A stretch of 64,000 nucleotides of DNA from Bacteroidota bacterium (GCA_018267955.1 JAFDXL010000008.1:248001-312000), one strand, 5' to 3'. Positions 1-8,799 are shown, counted from the first letter of the stretch. Notes: generated by a model from the sequence alone, not told the origin. A program made the numbers and translations.

Positions 1-1258
1 AGAAAGCCTGTACACCCCAGCTAAGGCTCAACTGGTTTACCAGTGTCTGCGTTTTTGTGAATACAAACAAAGGCGAGCGGGGACGGTAACTCGAAAGCAT
101 AAAACCGGTATAGCCAGATTGGGTCATACCGATGAGTGCATGCGCGTTAATATCCTTAGCTATTTCGCAGGCATTATAGCACAGCGCATCGCTGAGGAAA
201 GATGGAGAATGGGGTTGAGGCACCAGGTTGCGGTTATACACGATCTCTTCTTTTTCTACCTCGCCTATGATGCTTACCATCGTTTTAATAACCAGTTCCG
301 GGTATTGACCCATAGCTGTTTCGCCACTTAGCATCACTGCATCTGCACCTTCCAGCACAGCATTGGCGACGTCGGTTATCTCGCTGCGGTTGGGGCGGGG
401 CCTGTCTATCATGCTCTCCATCATCTGGGTAGCAATAATCACCGGCTTGGCACGGTGTATGCATTTGCGGATGATATTCTTTTGAATCATTGGAATCTGC
501 TCCAGCGGCAGTTCTACGCCCAGGTCGCCACGCGCCACCATAACAGCATCTGACGCAAGTATTATTTCACGTAAATGCTCCAGCGCTTCGGGCTTCTCTA
601 CCTTGGCTATGATCTTGGCTGGGCTGTTCTTTGATTTAATGATCTTACGCAGATTGTGCACATCCTCAGGTTTGCGTACAAAAGAGAGTGCTACCCAGTC
701 TATCTTTTGGCTGATTATAAAATCGAGATCATCGAGGTCTTTTTCTGATAAAGAGGGCAGGGATATATTTGTCTGTGGGAGGTTTACCCCTTTTTTGGGC
801 AGGAGAATGCCCGGAGTAAGCGCTTTTACTTTAACACGATGGTCAGGAGTGATCTCCATGACTTCTACCTCTATCTTACCATCATCCAGCAGTATTTTTT
901 CGCCTACACGTACATCTTCATAAAATGCAGGATAGGATATATACACTCCGTCCACATTGCCCATTCGTTTTTCTGTAGTGAAATAGAATTCGCTACCCAG
1001 CGCTAAGGCCAGGGATCCATTCTCCAGGTCGCCCACACGTAGTTTAGGGCCCTGGAGATCTGCCAGTATGGCTATATTTAAAGGAAAATCGTGATTGATG
1101 CGGTTGATATGGTTGATGACCTCTAAGTGCTGAGCATGGGTACCATGCGAAAAATTGAGTCTGAATACATTAACACCGGCGTTTACAAGGGCTAATAATT
1201 TTTCGTACGTATTGCATGCTGGTCCTACTGTCGCTATAATTTTGGTTTTGTGTAACAT
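1..1258 (-). CDS. pyk: Pyruvate kinase (C-terminus cut by window edge)
   Basis: Catalyses the last step of glycolysis, phosphoenolpyruvate + ADP to pyruvate + ATP, in the cytoplasm. Reading the minus strand from an ATG at 1258 gives 419 codons without a stop, still open at base 1. The protein begins MLHKTKIIATVGPAC, the usual N-terminus. It contains the family signature IIAKVEKPEA near residue 215 with the catalytic Lys, then VARGDLGVE, ATQMMESM and SGETAMG. The visible end reads SLSWGVQAF, inside the C-terminal domain, so roughly 50-60 residues lie outside the window. It is a monocistronic-looking gene divergent from the lipoprotein gene at 1463. Identification is secure; allosteric behaviour cannot be read from the sequence. 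Confidence 0.95.
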   Translation of the reverse strand, partial: MLHKTKIIATVGPACNTYEKLLALVNAGVNVFRLNFSHGTHAQHLEVINHINRINHDFPLNIAILADLQGPKLRVGDLENGSLALALGSEFYFTTEKRMGNVDGVYISYPAFYEDVRVGEKILLDDGKIEVEVMEITPDHRVKVKALTPGILLPKKGVNLPQTNISLPSLSEKDLDDLDFIISQKIDWVALSFVRKPEDVHNLRKIIKSKNSPAKIIAKVEKPEALEHLREIILASDAVMVARGDLGVELPLEQIPMIQKNIIRKCIHRAKPVIIATQMMESMIDRPRPNRSEITDVANAVLEGADAVMLSGETAMGQYPELVIKTMVSIIGEVEKEEIVYNRNLVPQPHSPSFLSDALCYNACEIAKDINAHALIGMTQSGYTGFMLSSYRPRSPLFVFTKTQTLVNQLSLSWGVQAF

Positions 1259-1462
1259 TTTGCCGGTGTTTTATTAACTATACAAAAATCAGCGTTTTAG
1301 CTGACAATATTCAGGCGGATAAATTAAATATGTATCACCAATCCTTATTTGCCTGGAAATGTATAAAAGGCTGACTGCCACGCCATTTTTAATCCACACT
1401 GTATGGAAACACCGTTTTTAAACCTACTTTTATTTCCTAATTTTTCTTCAAAATCTTACTGT

Positions 1463-1975
1463 ATGAACACGCAAAAACTGTTGGTAACCGGCCTGTTATC
1501 TATGGCCACATTAGCATCGTGCCAAAACAATGCTAACCAGGAAAACACTCAAAAAGAACAAGTAAAAACGGAATTGGCGGCTACGACGGCGGACTCGCTG
1601 GACACCCTAACTACTTCAATACCGGTAGATTCAGCCAATAAGATGATCAACAGTTATCTTACCAGTATCAGCGGCCAAAGTAACCAGTTAAACTCACTGA
1701 TTGTAGATGCAGGCAGCCTCAGGAGGTACCTGAGCAATACAAATATCAAGCATGTGAAGCTGATGTTTGCACATACGTTGAATTACATTAACAACGGGCA
1801 TAGCGGGCAAAATGCTGCCTATACAAGCGGAGCACTAACACTCATCATAGCAGGATATGATGCTAATGGCAACTATGTACTGGATTCGAAGGGTGGGGTT
1901 GAGGATTATATGATGCCATGTCCTCAACAGTGCCCGACCGCCGGCAGTGCTGCCAACAGTACAATTACGCAATAG
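1463..1975 (+). CDS. Hypothetical lipoprotein heading a two-component gene cluster
   Basis: A 170-aa protein of unknown function. The frame opens upstream at 1403, but the ATG at 1463 gives a textbook lipoprotein signal (MNTQKLLVTGLLSMATLASC) with the lipobox Cys near residue 20, so this start is preferred. The mature part starts with an Asn/Gln/Glu-rich linker, followed by a segment with SAHTLNY-like helical content and a Cys-containing end (MPCPQQCP). No enzymatic motif is recognised. Only five bases separate its stop from the membrane protein gene at 1981, which is followed by a histidine kinase and a response regulator, so an envelope sensing role is possible. That role is inference from position only. 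Confidence 0.7.
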   Translation: MNTQKLLVTGLLSMATLASCQNNANQENTQKEQVKTELAATTADSLDTLTTSIPVDSANKMINSYLTSISGQSNQLNSLIVDAGSLRRYLSNTNIKHVKLMFAHTLNYINNGHSGQNAAYTSGALTLIIAGYDANGNYVLDSKGGVEDYMMPCPQQCPTAGSAANSTITQ

Positions 1976-1980
1976 TGTCT

Positions 1981-2640
1981 ATGATCTCATACAACGAAGG
2001 AGTTCTTATTGGACACACAGCTTTAGGAATAGCTGTGATTTCGTTTGTATCCCGATATAAAACCGTTGATCGGGCATCAAAGATATTAGGGGTTTTGTTA
2101 TGCTTGACTTTTTTAACAGAACGGATCGCAGATTACAGTGCTCACGCTTTCGGCAATAGTATTATTGTATACGGAGCTTTTAGCCCAATGCAATTCTTCC
2201 TGATATCGATGTATTTTAACGTCAGCATTCGCGCCTTTCAAAGAAAAAGTATAGGAATAATAATCGGTATACCCTTTTTGTTAATGGGGTATACCGATTA
2301 TTTCTTTATACAAGGACCTAAGGTTATGAATAGTTATTTTCTTCTAACTGAAAGTATTCTTGTAGTTGGAATGTGCATGTATTCATTTTATAGGATGATG
2401 CTTGAGGATGAAGGATTAAAATTGATGAAATATCCACATTTTTGGTTTACCTCTCTTTTCTTTCTTTTTTGGCTAGGAACGTTTTTTATTTGGGGAATGT
2501 ATGATTTTGTCACAAGACAACTTCATATTAAAGCGGATCTTCTGGGTACTGTTTTATTAGCAATAAATGTGCTGACATATCTTGGTTTTGCTGCAGTATA
2601 CTTTTTTTATCCTAAAATGCACCTTGTCAATGAACAATAA
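1981..2640 (+). CDS. Multi-pass membrane protein upstream of a histidine kinase
   Basis: A 219-aa protein with about seven hydrophobic segments (for example SILVVGMCMYSFY and FFLFWLGTFFIWGMY) and almost no soluble domain. The frame can be opened further left at 1918, but that would overlap the preceding lipoprotein by 58 bases; the ATG at 1981 follows its stop directly and is preferred. I do not recognise a family. The 3' end overlaps the start of the histidine kinase gene at 2630 by 11 bases, which implies translational coupling. Since that kinase has only one membrane helix and no sensor domain, this protein is a reasonable candidate for its sensing partner (inference). Confidence 0.75.
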   Translation: MISYNEGVLIGHTALGIAVISFVSRYKTVDRASKILGVLLCLTFLTERIADYSAHAFGNSIIVYGAFSPMQFFLISMYFNVSIRAFQRKSIGIIIGIPFLLMGYTDYFFIQGPKVMNSYFLLTESILVVGMCMYSFYRMMLEDEGLKLMKYPHFWFTSLFFLFWLGTFFIWGMYDFVTRQLHIKADLLGTVLLAINVLTYLGFAAVYFFYPKMHLVNEQ

Positions 2641-3394
2641 TGCAGTCCTTATACTTTTCATTGCAGGCACATTGTTGCTCACTCTGTTTGCATTCTTCCT
2701 CATTGCTTACCTTATTGTTCAGAAAAACAAGCAAAATAAGTTTCGCCAGGAGAAGGAAGAATTAAAGCTGGAGATCCTGAGAACGGGTATGGAAGTGCAG
2801 GAGCAGGCTATGAACAAAATATCGCAGGAGTTGCATGATGGTATTGGTTCGCGGCTGAATAGCATTAAGCGCAACCTGGCCGCTGCTGAAATGCCTATGG
2901 ATGCGGCCACTGCAAGGGATCTGAAAAAGCAGGCAGGGGTGCTGCTGGATGAGGTGATCAAAGATGCCCGCAACATTAGCCATATGCTTAACAGCGACTA
3001 CATTACACGTAATGGATTGGTTGCATCTGTACAAAAAGAATTGGAGGATATTAGCAGAACTGTAAAAATAGATTGTAGCTTTGAGGTACAGGGAGATTAC
3101 TACAGCCTGGATGATGAACGCGAATTGCTGGTGTTCCGTATGGTACAGGAAGCCATTAATAACGTGGTAAAACATGCACAGGCAACCCGGCTATCCGTCT
3201 TAATGGATTATCATGAAAACGATTTTACTGTGACCATCAACGATAACGGTAAAGGCTTCGATACCAGGGACTTAGCTGAAGGGAGCGGGATTGGCCTGAT
3301 GAATATGCGTAACAGGGCCGGCATGATAAAGGGTAGTTTGGCTGTGGACTCCGGAGATAAGGGAACAAGTATCAAATTATCGATAAAAGTCTGA
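2630..3394 (+). CDS. HisKA_3-type sensor histidine kinase (short, one TM helix)
   Basis: A 254-aa NarX/DesK-family kinase that would autophosphorylate on His and pass the phosphate to the response regulator encoded next. Residues 5-30 form one transmembrane helix, followed by a charged coiled-coil linker. The H-box ISQELHDGIGSRLNS places the phospho-accepting His at about residue 69. The ATPase domain shows EAINNVVKHA (N box), DNGKGFD and GIGLMNMRNR (G boxes). There is no periplasmic or PAS sensor domain, so the signal probably comes from the upstream-encoded membrane protein. The start at 2630 was chosen because the longer frame from 2582 adds only overlap. The response regulator gene starts two bases after the stop. 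Confidence 0.9.
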   Translation: MNNNAVLILFIAGTLLLTLFAFFLIAYLIVQKNKQNKFRQEKEELKLEILRTGMEVQEQAMNKISQELHDGIGSRLNSIKRNLAAAEMPMDAATARDLKKQAGVLLDEVIKDARNISHMLNSDYITRNGLVASVQKELEDISRTVKIDCSFEVQGDYYSLDDERELLVFRMVQEAINNVVKHAQATRLSVLMDYHENDFTVTINDNGKGFDTRDLAEGSGIGLMNMRNRAGMIKGSLAVDSGDKGTSIKLSIKV

Positions 3395-3396
3395 TA

Positions 3397-4062
3397 ATGG
3401 CTGTTGAGAAGAAATACAGCGTTGCTGTAGCTGATGACCATGCAATCTTAAGATCTGGATTGGCCCATATAATCAATTCTATACCCGAGTTCAGGGTAGA
3501 TATGGAGGCCGCTGACGGGGCAGAATTAATAGAGAAAATAGAAAAAGCCGAACGCAAGCCGGACGTCTGCATTATGGACATTAATATGCAGGGCATGAAT
3601 GGCTATATAGCAACCGAAAAGATCAAAAAACTGTGGCCTGAGATCGGCGTGCTTGCATTATCTCAATATCATAACGAGTTTAGTGTTATAAAAATGCTGC
3701 GGGCAGGCGCTATGGGTTATTTGCCCAAAGAGGCCGGCCCGGCAGAGTTGGAAGAAGCATTGCTTTCCATCATTAATGGGTGTATCTTCTATTCGGACCT
3801 GGTATCGGAAAAGACGATAGCAGTGGCAGAAGATAACCATATAGCCAAGATGCAGGACCTGAATAAGATGGAACTGGATTTCCTGCGCTATTGCTGCACA
3901 GAATATACGTATAAAGAAATAGCTGATAAGATGGGTATTAGCCTTCGTACTGTAGACTGGTACCGGGATAAATTATTTGGTAAGCTGAATGCCAAAAGCA
4001 GGACAGGACTGGCTTTGTTTGCTTTGAAAATAGGTGTAGAACCTATTGCTGAAGACCGTTAG
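3397..4062 (+). CDS. NarL/FixJ-family response regulator
   Basis: A 221-aa DNA-binding response regulator, the cognate partner of the kinase ending at 3394. The receiver domain (residues 6-125) has the acidic pair in VADDHAI (Asp13, Asp14), the phosphorylation site in CIMDINM (Asp61) and a conserved Lys in YLPKEAG. A LuxR-type helix-turn-helix occupies residues 150-215 (YKEIADKMGISLRTVDWYR). The family normally dimerises on phosphorylation and binds target promoters. It is the last gene of the lipoprotein / membrane protein / kinase / regulator cluster, followed by 217 bases with no gene. Targets are unknown. Confidence 0.93.
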   Translation: MAVEKKYSVAVADDHAILRSGLAHIINSIPEFRVDMEAADGAELIEKIEKAERKPDVCIMDINMQGMNGYIATEKIKKLWPEIGVLALSQYHNEFSVIKMLRAGAMGYLPKEAGPAELEEALLSIINGCIFYSDLVSEKTIAVAEDNHIAKMQDLNKMELDFLRYCCTEYTYKEIADKMGISLRTVDWYRDKLFGKLNAKSRTGLALFALKIGVEPIAEDR

Positions 4063-4279
4063 CGGTTTTTAATTAAGGATTTCCATGGTGATAGGGTCTA
4101 CAGAACAAACAAACAAACAATACCGCAAAACTAATCTTTCAGTTTAATGTTTTTGCCCGTGTTTTTCACGGCTCATATATTTTTCTTCCCTCGAATGGCC
4201 TGGTTGAAATTCCTTGTTACCGATGTAATTACTTAAAAACTTAAATATAATCATTGATTAGGATCAATGAAATTATGTT

Positions 4280-5311
4280 TTATTTAATGTTTTTTGACGT
4301 GGCGAGAAACCGGGCGGCTTTTTGGTGCCCGCTGGCTTTCCAGTGCAGATCGAGCGGGTAGTAATCATCAATTGATAAAACGGGTGAAAGGTCAATAAAG
4401 TTTAAGCCGAGTTTACGGCAGGCATCTTTTACAATGGTATAAGAACGATCGAACTGTTTAGTTTGATAATAACCTGCCGGAGGGATGTATACAATGGATA
4501 TGGAGCAAGCATAAACCTGCTGCAATGAAAAGAGATCATCTGCTGCCATTAGAAAAGCCTGTATGCCGTTAAGCCGCTCCTTGGTGGTTTCATGATCGCG
4601 GTACAGATCTTTATTGCTCATGTTCTTTATGCCTGCACAGATATAGTACCAAAGAATAGAATGTTGTGCAAAGTTGCTATGGATAGTCCAGCTATTGGCA
4701 GCATCGAGCCATTCGTTGAATCCGCTGATCGAAGGCTCACTAACTTTTACCTTCTCGCCCGACTTTATAAAATAGGGAAATGCGTTGAAAGAAGTATTCT
4801 GGTTATCTATAAAATCATTGGCGCAGAAGAACAGGAATATTTGCTTGCCTTGCAGGGGAATAAAACGCTGCAGCTTATGCAGCAAAAGAACCTCCTGCAC
4901 ATTGCCATAACCGGGAACACCGGCATTCAATACTTTTTGGCCTGTAATGTTTTCGTATTGCTTTTCGACATTTGATTGCTCGTCTACGCCCCATCCCCAT
5001 ACATAAGAATCGCCCAGGAATATAGTTTGGGCTTCTTTAATAGAAGCATGGTCATCGCGCAGGCCCAATTCGTTGGTGCGGATGTTAGTATTGAATTCTT
5101 TGTTGTTGAAACTTGCATTTAAGTTCGGCGAAGTCATATATCCTAAAACAGGATCAAATACTACATTGCCGGGCAGATACTGAAATACATTGCGGGTACG
5201 CATATACCGTGCCTGTTGTTGCTTATCTGTCTTAAATAGTTCGAGCACAAAACCGGCTATCACAATGGTAATAACAAAAGCTATGAATGCAACCAATATC
5301 TTTTTAAGCAT
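4280..5311 (-). CDS. Membrane-anchored SGNH/GDSL-like hydrolase fold protein
   Basis: A 343-aa protein with an N-terminal hydrophobic helix (residues 5-25) and a probable extracytoplasmic SGNH-fold domain. The nucleophile block appears as TIFLGDSYVWGWGVDE, with GDS around residue 98, and the C-terminal catalytic pair as LDLHWKASGHQ. Both fit the GDSL/SGNH pattern in which Ser, Asp and His form the active site. In this family the substrates are acyl or acetyl esters of lipids or polysaccharides; which one applies here cannot be told. The gene runs convergent to the response regulator and lies downstream of the radical SAM gene on the same strand, 38 bases after its stop. Confidence 0.75.
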   Translation of the reverse strand: MLKKILVAFIAFVITIVIAGFVLELFKTDKQQQARYMRTRNVFQYLPGNVVFDPVLGYMTSPNLNASFNNKEFNTNIRTNELGLRDDHASIKEAQTIFLGDSYVWGWGVDEQSNVEKQYENITGQKVLNAGVPGYGNVQEVLLLHKLQRFIPLQGKQIFLFFCANDFIDNQNTSFNAFPYFIKSGEKVKVSEPSISGFNEWLDAANSWTIHSNFAQHSILWYYICAGIKNMSNKDLYRDHETTKERLNGIQAFLMAADDLFSLQQVYACSISIVYIPPAGYYQTKQFDRSYTIVKDACRKLGLNFIDLSPVLSIDDYYPLDLHWKASGHQKAARFLATSKNIK

Positions 5312-5349
5312 GTAAGTATATTGCAGTTCGTAAATGTAGTAACTATAAC

Positions 5350-7545
5350 TTAGAGCTGAAGTAAGCCAAATTTGTATAGAGTATTGATGGGTTTATTGTC
5401 CCAGAACAATTCGAAGTCTTCCAGGCCTGCGTTTTCATAATCTTCTTTCACTTCCTGTAATGTCCAGGTTTTATTATTGCTAACGGAAATATTTGTCAAC
5501 ATGCCGGCAAGCCATTCGCCTTGCGGGCGGTTAATATTAATGACCGTAGTTTCCTGCCTGCTTTGAAAAGTCATAGCGGTCATTTCCCATTGATTGCCCT
5601 TCTTTGATTTGGTATAATGTTCTATATGGGGTTGCTTTCCCAGCCATACAATTTTGGTTGTGGGCTTAGTAGATGCGTATTCTTCTTCTTCCAGTGCTTT
5701 AGCAATATAATCAGCAGGTACTATTGTCTTAGGCACTTTAAAATCGAACCATTTATGTAAAGGATGATCGAGGCAGGCACCATGCATATAGTTGAGCAGG
5801 GATTTCTTCAGGCCATAGCTGAAAGTCTCATGATCTGTACCGGTGTCGTCAATATGTTCTACATCGTTATTAGCAAATGTGCCGACAATATCTTTTACCT
5901 TTCGCACCCCGAATTTTTCCGGCGCCAGTCCTACGGGGCTGTGGGCTGTCATGGCAAACTGGTGCCAGAATGCAGATTGTAGTATGCCCGTTTCAAACAT
6001 TTGCCTTACCATCTCTAACGAGTCGATTGTTTCCTGTGCAGTCTGCGTTGGAAAACCATACATCAGGTAGGCATGTACCATAATGCCGGATTCGGTAAAA
6101 TGTTTATTTACCCGCGCCACCTGGGCAACGGTGATGCCTTTTTGTATGAGCTGTAATAGCCTGTCGGACGCCACTTCGAGGCCACCGGAAACAGCGATAC
6201 AGCCAGATGCTTTTAGTAACTGACAAAGATCGCGTGTAAAGCTTTTCTCGAAACGTATGTTAGTCCACCAGCTTACTACCAGCTTCCTGCGGATGATCTC
6301 CAAAGCAAGCGCACGCATCAAAGCAGGTGGTGCAGCTTCGTCTACAAAGTGGAAACCATTCTGTCCTGTTTGCGCGATGATCTCTTCCATGCGATCGCAA
6401 AGAAGTTGCGCAGTTATAGGCTCGTAGAGTTGTATGTATGGTAGAGAGATGTCGCAGAACGTACATTTACCCCAATAGCAGCCATGCGCCATAGTAAGTT
6501 TATTCCAGCGCCCATCACTCCACAGGCTGTGCATGGGGTTCACCACTTCTATTGCAGAGATGTATTTGTCCAGCAATAGATCGCGATAGTCTGGAGTGCC
6601 TACCTGTCCCTGCTTATAGTCTGCACATGCAGGACTGTCTATATAGCGCACTTCTCCTTCTACACGGGTAAATGTTCTTTTCAGATCTTCAAGTTGCAGC
6701 TTGCCTTGTGCATATTGTACCAGGCTTTCTATCGGTGCTTCACCATCATCCAGCGTTATAAAATTAAAGAACTCAAATACACGTACATCAGCCAGTGAGC
6801 GTAACTCCGTATTAGGGAAGCCGCCGCCCATCACCACAGGAATATATTTATAGTGCTCCCTGATCCATTGTGCACAACGGAATGCCGCGAAGAGATTGCC
6901 GGGAAACGGAACGGATATAGCTACCATTAGGGGTTGCAGGGTAGCCATCCGTTCTTCCAATATCCTTATCAGTATTTTATCAACAAAGCTTAGCGGACGC
7001 TGTAATGCATCATATAATTCATCAAAGCTATTAGCCGAACGACCTAGTCTCTCGGCATACCTGCTGAAACCAAAATGCGGATCAATGCATTCTGTTATCA
7101 GATCGCTCAGGTCCTCGAGATACATAGTAGCAAGGTGTTTTGCTTTGTCCTGCAACCCCATATTGCCAAATGCCCAATTGAGATCATCTAACTGGGTGAA
7201 GCGGCTTGCTTCGGGAAGAAAATTGCGACGGGCAATCTGGTGTGCCAGTGTTGGGTTATGGCCTTGCAGAAAGAGTACTACGTCGTCAATAGTTTGTATA
7301 TAATCGTCCTGCAGGCTAATGATGCGTCTGATGTTTTCTGAAAACTCCTGTGCGGGATCTATTGCTGCAAAAAGCTCTGTGAGGCCGTTTTTAGAGAATA
7401 ATGCCAGGGTTACTTCTATACCGAGATCTGCCTGGAAAGAGGGGATATCTTTAGTGTTCAGAAATCCTTTCAGGTAAGCTGTTGCCGGGTATGGAGTATT
7501 TAGTTGTGTAAATGGCGGCGTCAATAAAAAAACGGGAGCACTCAA
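5350..7545 (-). CDS. B12-binding-domain radical SAM protein
   Basis: A 731-aa protein with the two-domain plan of cobalamin-dependent radical SAM enzymes. The first half resembles a B12-binding Rossmann domain (MVAISVPFPGNLFAAFRCA, PVVMGGGFPN). The radical SAM domain begins near residue 355 with CYWGKCTFCD, a CX4CX2C cluster motif; the spacing differs by one from the classical CX3CX2C. It continues with GGLEVASDRLLQLI and AYLMYGFPTQT. The substrate is unknown; methylation or ring rearrangement are typical for the class. The start is a TTG at 7545: an in-frame stop lies two codons upstream and there is no nearby ATG. A TAnnTTTG promoter element lies on the minus strand at 7565-7572. Confidence 0.85.
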   Translation of the reverse strand: MSAPVFLLTPPFTQLNTPYPATAYLKGFLNTKDIPSFQADLGIEVTLALFSKNGLTELFAAIDPAQEFSENIRRIISLQDDYIQTIDDVVLFLQGHNPTLAHQIARRNFLPEASRFTQLDDLNWAFGNMGLQDKAKHLATMYLEDLSDLITECIDPHFGFSRYAERLGRSANSFDELYDALQRPLSFVDKILIRILEERMATLQPLMVAISVPFPGNLFAAFRCAQWIREHYKYIPVVMGGGFPNTELRSLADVRVFEFFNFITLDDGEAPIESLVQYAQGKLQLEDLKRTFTRVEGEVRYIDSPACADYKQGQVGTPDYRDLLLDKYISAIEVVNPMHSLWSDGRWNKLTMAHGCYWGKCTFCDISLPYIQLYEPITAQLLCDRMEEIIAQTGQNGFHFVDEAAPPALMRALALEIIRRKLVVSWWTNIRFEKSFTRDLCQLLKASGCIAVSGGLEVASDRLLQLIQKGITVAQVARVNKHFTESGIMVHAYLMYGFPTQTAQETIDSLEMVRQMFETGILQSAFWHQFAMTAHSPVGLAPEKFGVRKVKDIVGTFANNDVEHIDDTGTDHETFSYGLKKSLLNYMHGACLDHPLHKWFDFKVPKTIVPADYIAKALEEEEYASTKPTTKIVWLGKQPHIEHYTKSKKGNQWEMTAMTFQSRQETTVININRPQGEWLAGMLTNISVSNNKTWTLQEVKEDYENAGLEDFELFWDNKPINTLYKFGLLQL

Positions 7546-7564
7546 AAGCTATCAATTAAGAGTG

Positions 7565-7572
7565 CAAAAGTA
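7565..7572 (-). promoter_or_regulatory. -7 element for the radical SAM gene
   Basis: The minus strand reads TACTTTTG, an exact match to the Bacteroidota -7 consensus TAnnTTTG, 20 bases upstream of the TTG start at 7545. I see no good -33 TTG at the expected spacing, so support is the -7 box and position only. Confidence 0.4.
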
Positions 7573-7593
7573 GGACGAAATTAGCAAAGCCTA

Positions 7594-7601
7594 TATTTTT
7601 G
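7594..7601 (+). promoter_or_regulatory. -7 element for the Crp/Fnr gene
   Basis: TATTTTTG matches the Bacteroidota -7 consensus TAnnTTTG and ends four bases before the ATG at 7606, which would make the transcript leaderless or nearly so. No clear -33 element is seen. Confidence 0.4.
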
Positions 7602-7605
7602 CGAT

Positions 7606-8196
7606 ATGTGCCAGGACGAGCTGATCATACGGAATATAAGGCAATCTATTTCTCTTACAGATAGCGAGGCAGAACTGGTATTGTCGCTACTGGAAACCAG
7701 GCGATACAGCAATAAAGACTTTTTGCTGAGGCAAGGCGATATATGCAGGTATGACTATTTTATCACCGGGGGCTGTGCCAAAGTTTGTTATAGCGATGAT
7801 AAGGGTAATGAGTGTATTATAAAATTTGCACCGGAGAATTGGTGGGTGGTAGACCTGGACAGTTTTATTAACAGCAAGCCTTGTTTTTACTACTTACAGG
7901 CTATAGAGGATGTCGAAGCATTGCTGCTAAGCAAGCAGAGCTACGATCGTCTGCACGAAAAAATACCGCAGTTTCAGAAATTCTCGAACCAACGCTGGCA
8001 GCAGGGGTTCATAGCCTTGCAGCAAAGAATAATACAAAATCTGAGCCTAAGCGCAGATGAGCGTTACAGCCAGTTTGAACATAAATACCCGGGGCTGGAA
8101 CAACGAATATCGCAGAAGCTGATTGCCTCGTATCTCGGCATTACCCCCGAATTTCTAAGCATGCTGCGTAGGAAACGGGCTGCGAAGTTTTCTTAA
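7606..8196 (+). CDS. Crp/Fnr-family transcriptional regulator
   Basis: A 196-aa protein with a cyclic-nucleotide-binding-like jelly roll (residues 15-120, including FLLRQGDICRYDYFITGG) and a C-terminal helix-turn-helix (LIASYLGITPEFLSMLRRKR). The N-terminal sequence contains four Cys but no clear Fnr-type iron-sulfur arrangement. The short HTH end and spacing are typical of the large set of Bacteroidota Crp/Fnr regulators whose ligand is unknown. It is divergent from the radical SAM gene, and the two promoters overlap in a 60-base gap. It is followed by doxX, 51 bases after its stop, so the pair may be cotranscribed. Ligand and target genes cannot be inferred. Confidence 0.85.
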   Translation: MCQDELIIRNIRQSISLTDSEAELVLSLLETRRYSNKDFLLRQGDICRYDYFITGGCAKVCYSDDKGNECIIKFAPENWWVVDLDSFINSKPCFYYLQAIEDVEALLLSKQSYDRLHEKIPQFQKFSNQRWQQGFIALQQRIIQNLSLSADERYSQFEHKYPGLEQRISQKLIASYLGITPEFLSMLRRKRAAKFS

Positions 8197-8247
8197 ACTA
8201 CTTTAAGAATGCCATTACGGATATGGTTTCTTTTTGCCCTAAAAAGT

Positions 8248-8676
8248 ATGAAACTATCATTCGTAAATGCAGACCTGTCGTTATTGATATTGCGTATTTG
8301 TGCCGGCGGAATCATGTTGCCGCACGGAGCTCAAAAATTACTCGGCATGTTTAACGGAAGCGGGTATAAGGCCACTATGTCCTATTTTACCGACACTATG
8401 AAATTGCCGTGGTTAGTGGCGTTCCTGGTTATTATGACAGAATTCTTTGGCTCCATGTTTCTTGTCTTAGGGTTTGGCGCAAGGGTATGTGCGCTGGCAT
8501 TGATAGCTGTAATGATAGGCGCTGTTGTGACTACCTGCTATAAAAACGGATTCTTTATGAACTGGTATGGAAATCAGCAGGGAGAAGGGTATGAATATCA
8601 CTTGCTGGTAATAGGTATGCTTATAGCGATAATTATATCCGGTGCGGGGAAATATTCGCTGGATAGCCTGTTTTGA
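8248..8676 (+). CDS. DoxX-family membrane protein
   Basis: A 142-aa membrane protein with about four transmembrane helices. It shows the DoxX signature region PHGAQKLLGMFNG near residues 25-38 and a later helix FFGSMFLVLGFGARV. Family members are small redox-associated or quinol-interacting membrane proteins; the precise role is not established. The reading frame can be opened at 8209, but the ATG at 8248 (MKLSFVNADLS) gives the usual N-terminus and avoids an extra hydrophobic leader, so it is preferred. It follows the Crp/Fnr gene on the same strand and converges on a tiny minus-strand gene at 8681-8761. Confidence 0.85.
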   Translation: MKLSFVNADLSLLILRICAGGIMLPHGAQKLLGMFNGSGYKATMSYFTDTMKLPWLVAFLVIMTEFFGSMFLVLGFGARVCALALIAVMIGAVVTTCYKNGFFMNWYGNQQGEGYEYHLLVIGMLIAIIISGAGKYSLDSLF

Positions 8677-8680
8677 TAAG

Positions 8681-8761
8681 TTAGTCGCGATCTTTTTTTA
8701 CAAAAACTACAACGGCAATTACAGCGGCGATCAATGCGATTAGAAGGAGAAAATATAACAT
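8681..8761 (-). CDS. Candidate 26-aa single-helix membrane microprotein
   Basis: The minus strand encodes MLYFLLLIALIAAVIAVVVF followed by VKKDRD and a stop. That is one perfect transmembrane helix with a short positively charged tail, the usual look of bacterial membrane microproteins. A TAnnTTTG promoter element (TACCTTTG, plus-strand 8767-8774) ends five bases before the ATG, giving a leaderless transcript. The gene occupies an otherwise empty gap between doxX and the CDGSH gene. No function is recognised. A chance hydrophobic open frame is the alternative; the promoter placement and charge pattern argue against it. Confidence 0.45.
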   Translation of the reverse strand: MLYFLLLIALIAAVIAVVVFVKKDRD

Positions 8762-8766
8762 GTCCG

Positions 8767-8774
8767 CAAAGGTA
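8767..8774 (-). promoter_or_regulatory. -7 element for the 26-aa microprotein
   Basis: TACCTTTG on the minus strand matches TAnnTTTG exactly and lies five bases upstream of the ATG at 8761. No -33 TTG is evident. Confidence 0.35.
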
Positions 8775-8799
8775 ATACAAGTGGCTAATACTAATTCTT

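Noticed and set aside
4100-4125. Short ACAA-type tandem repeat
   Set aside because: Only four units and no gene phase; a simple low-complexity stretch.
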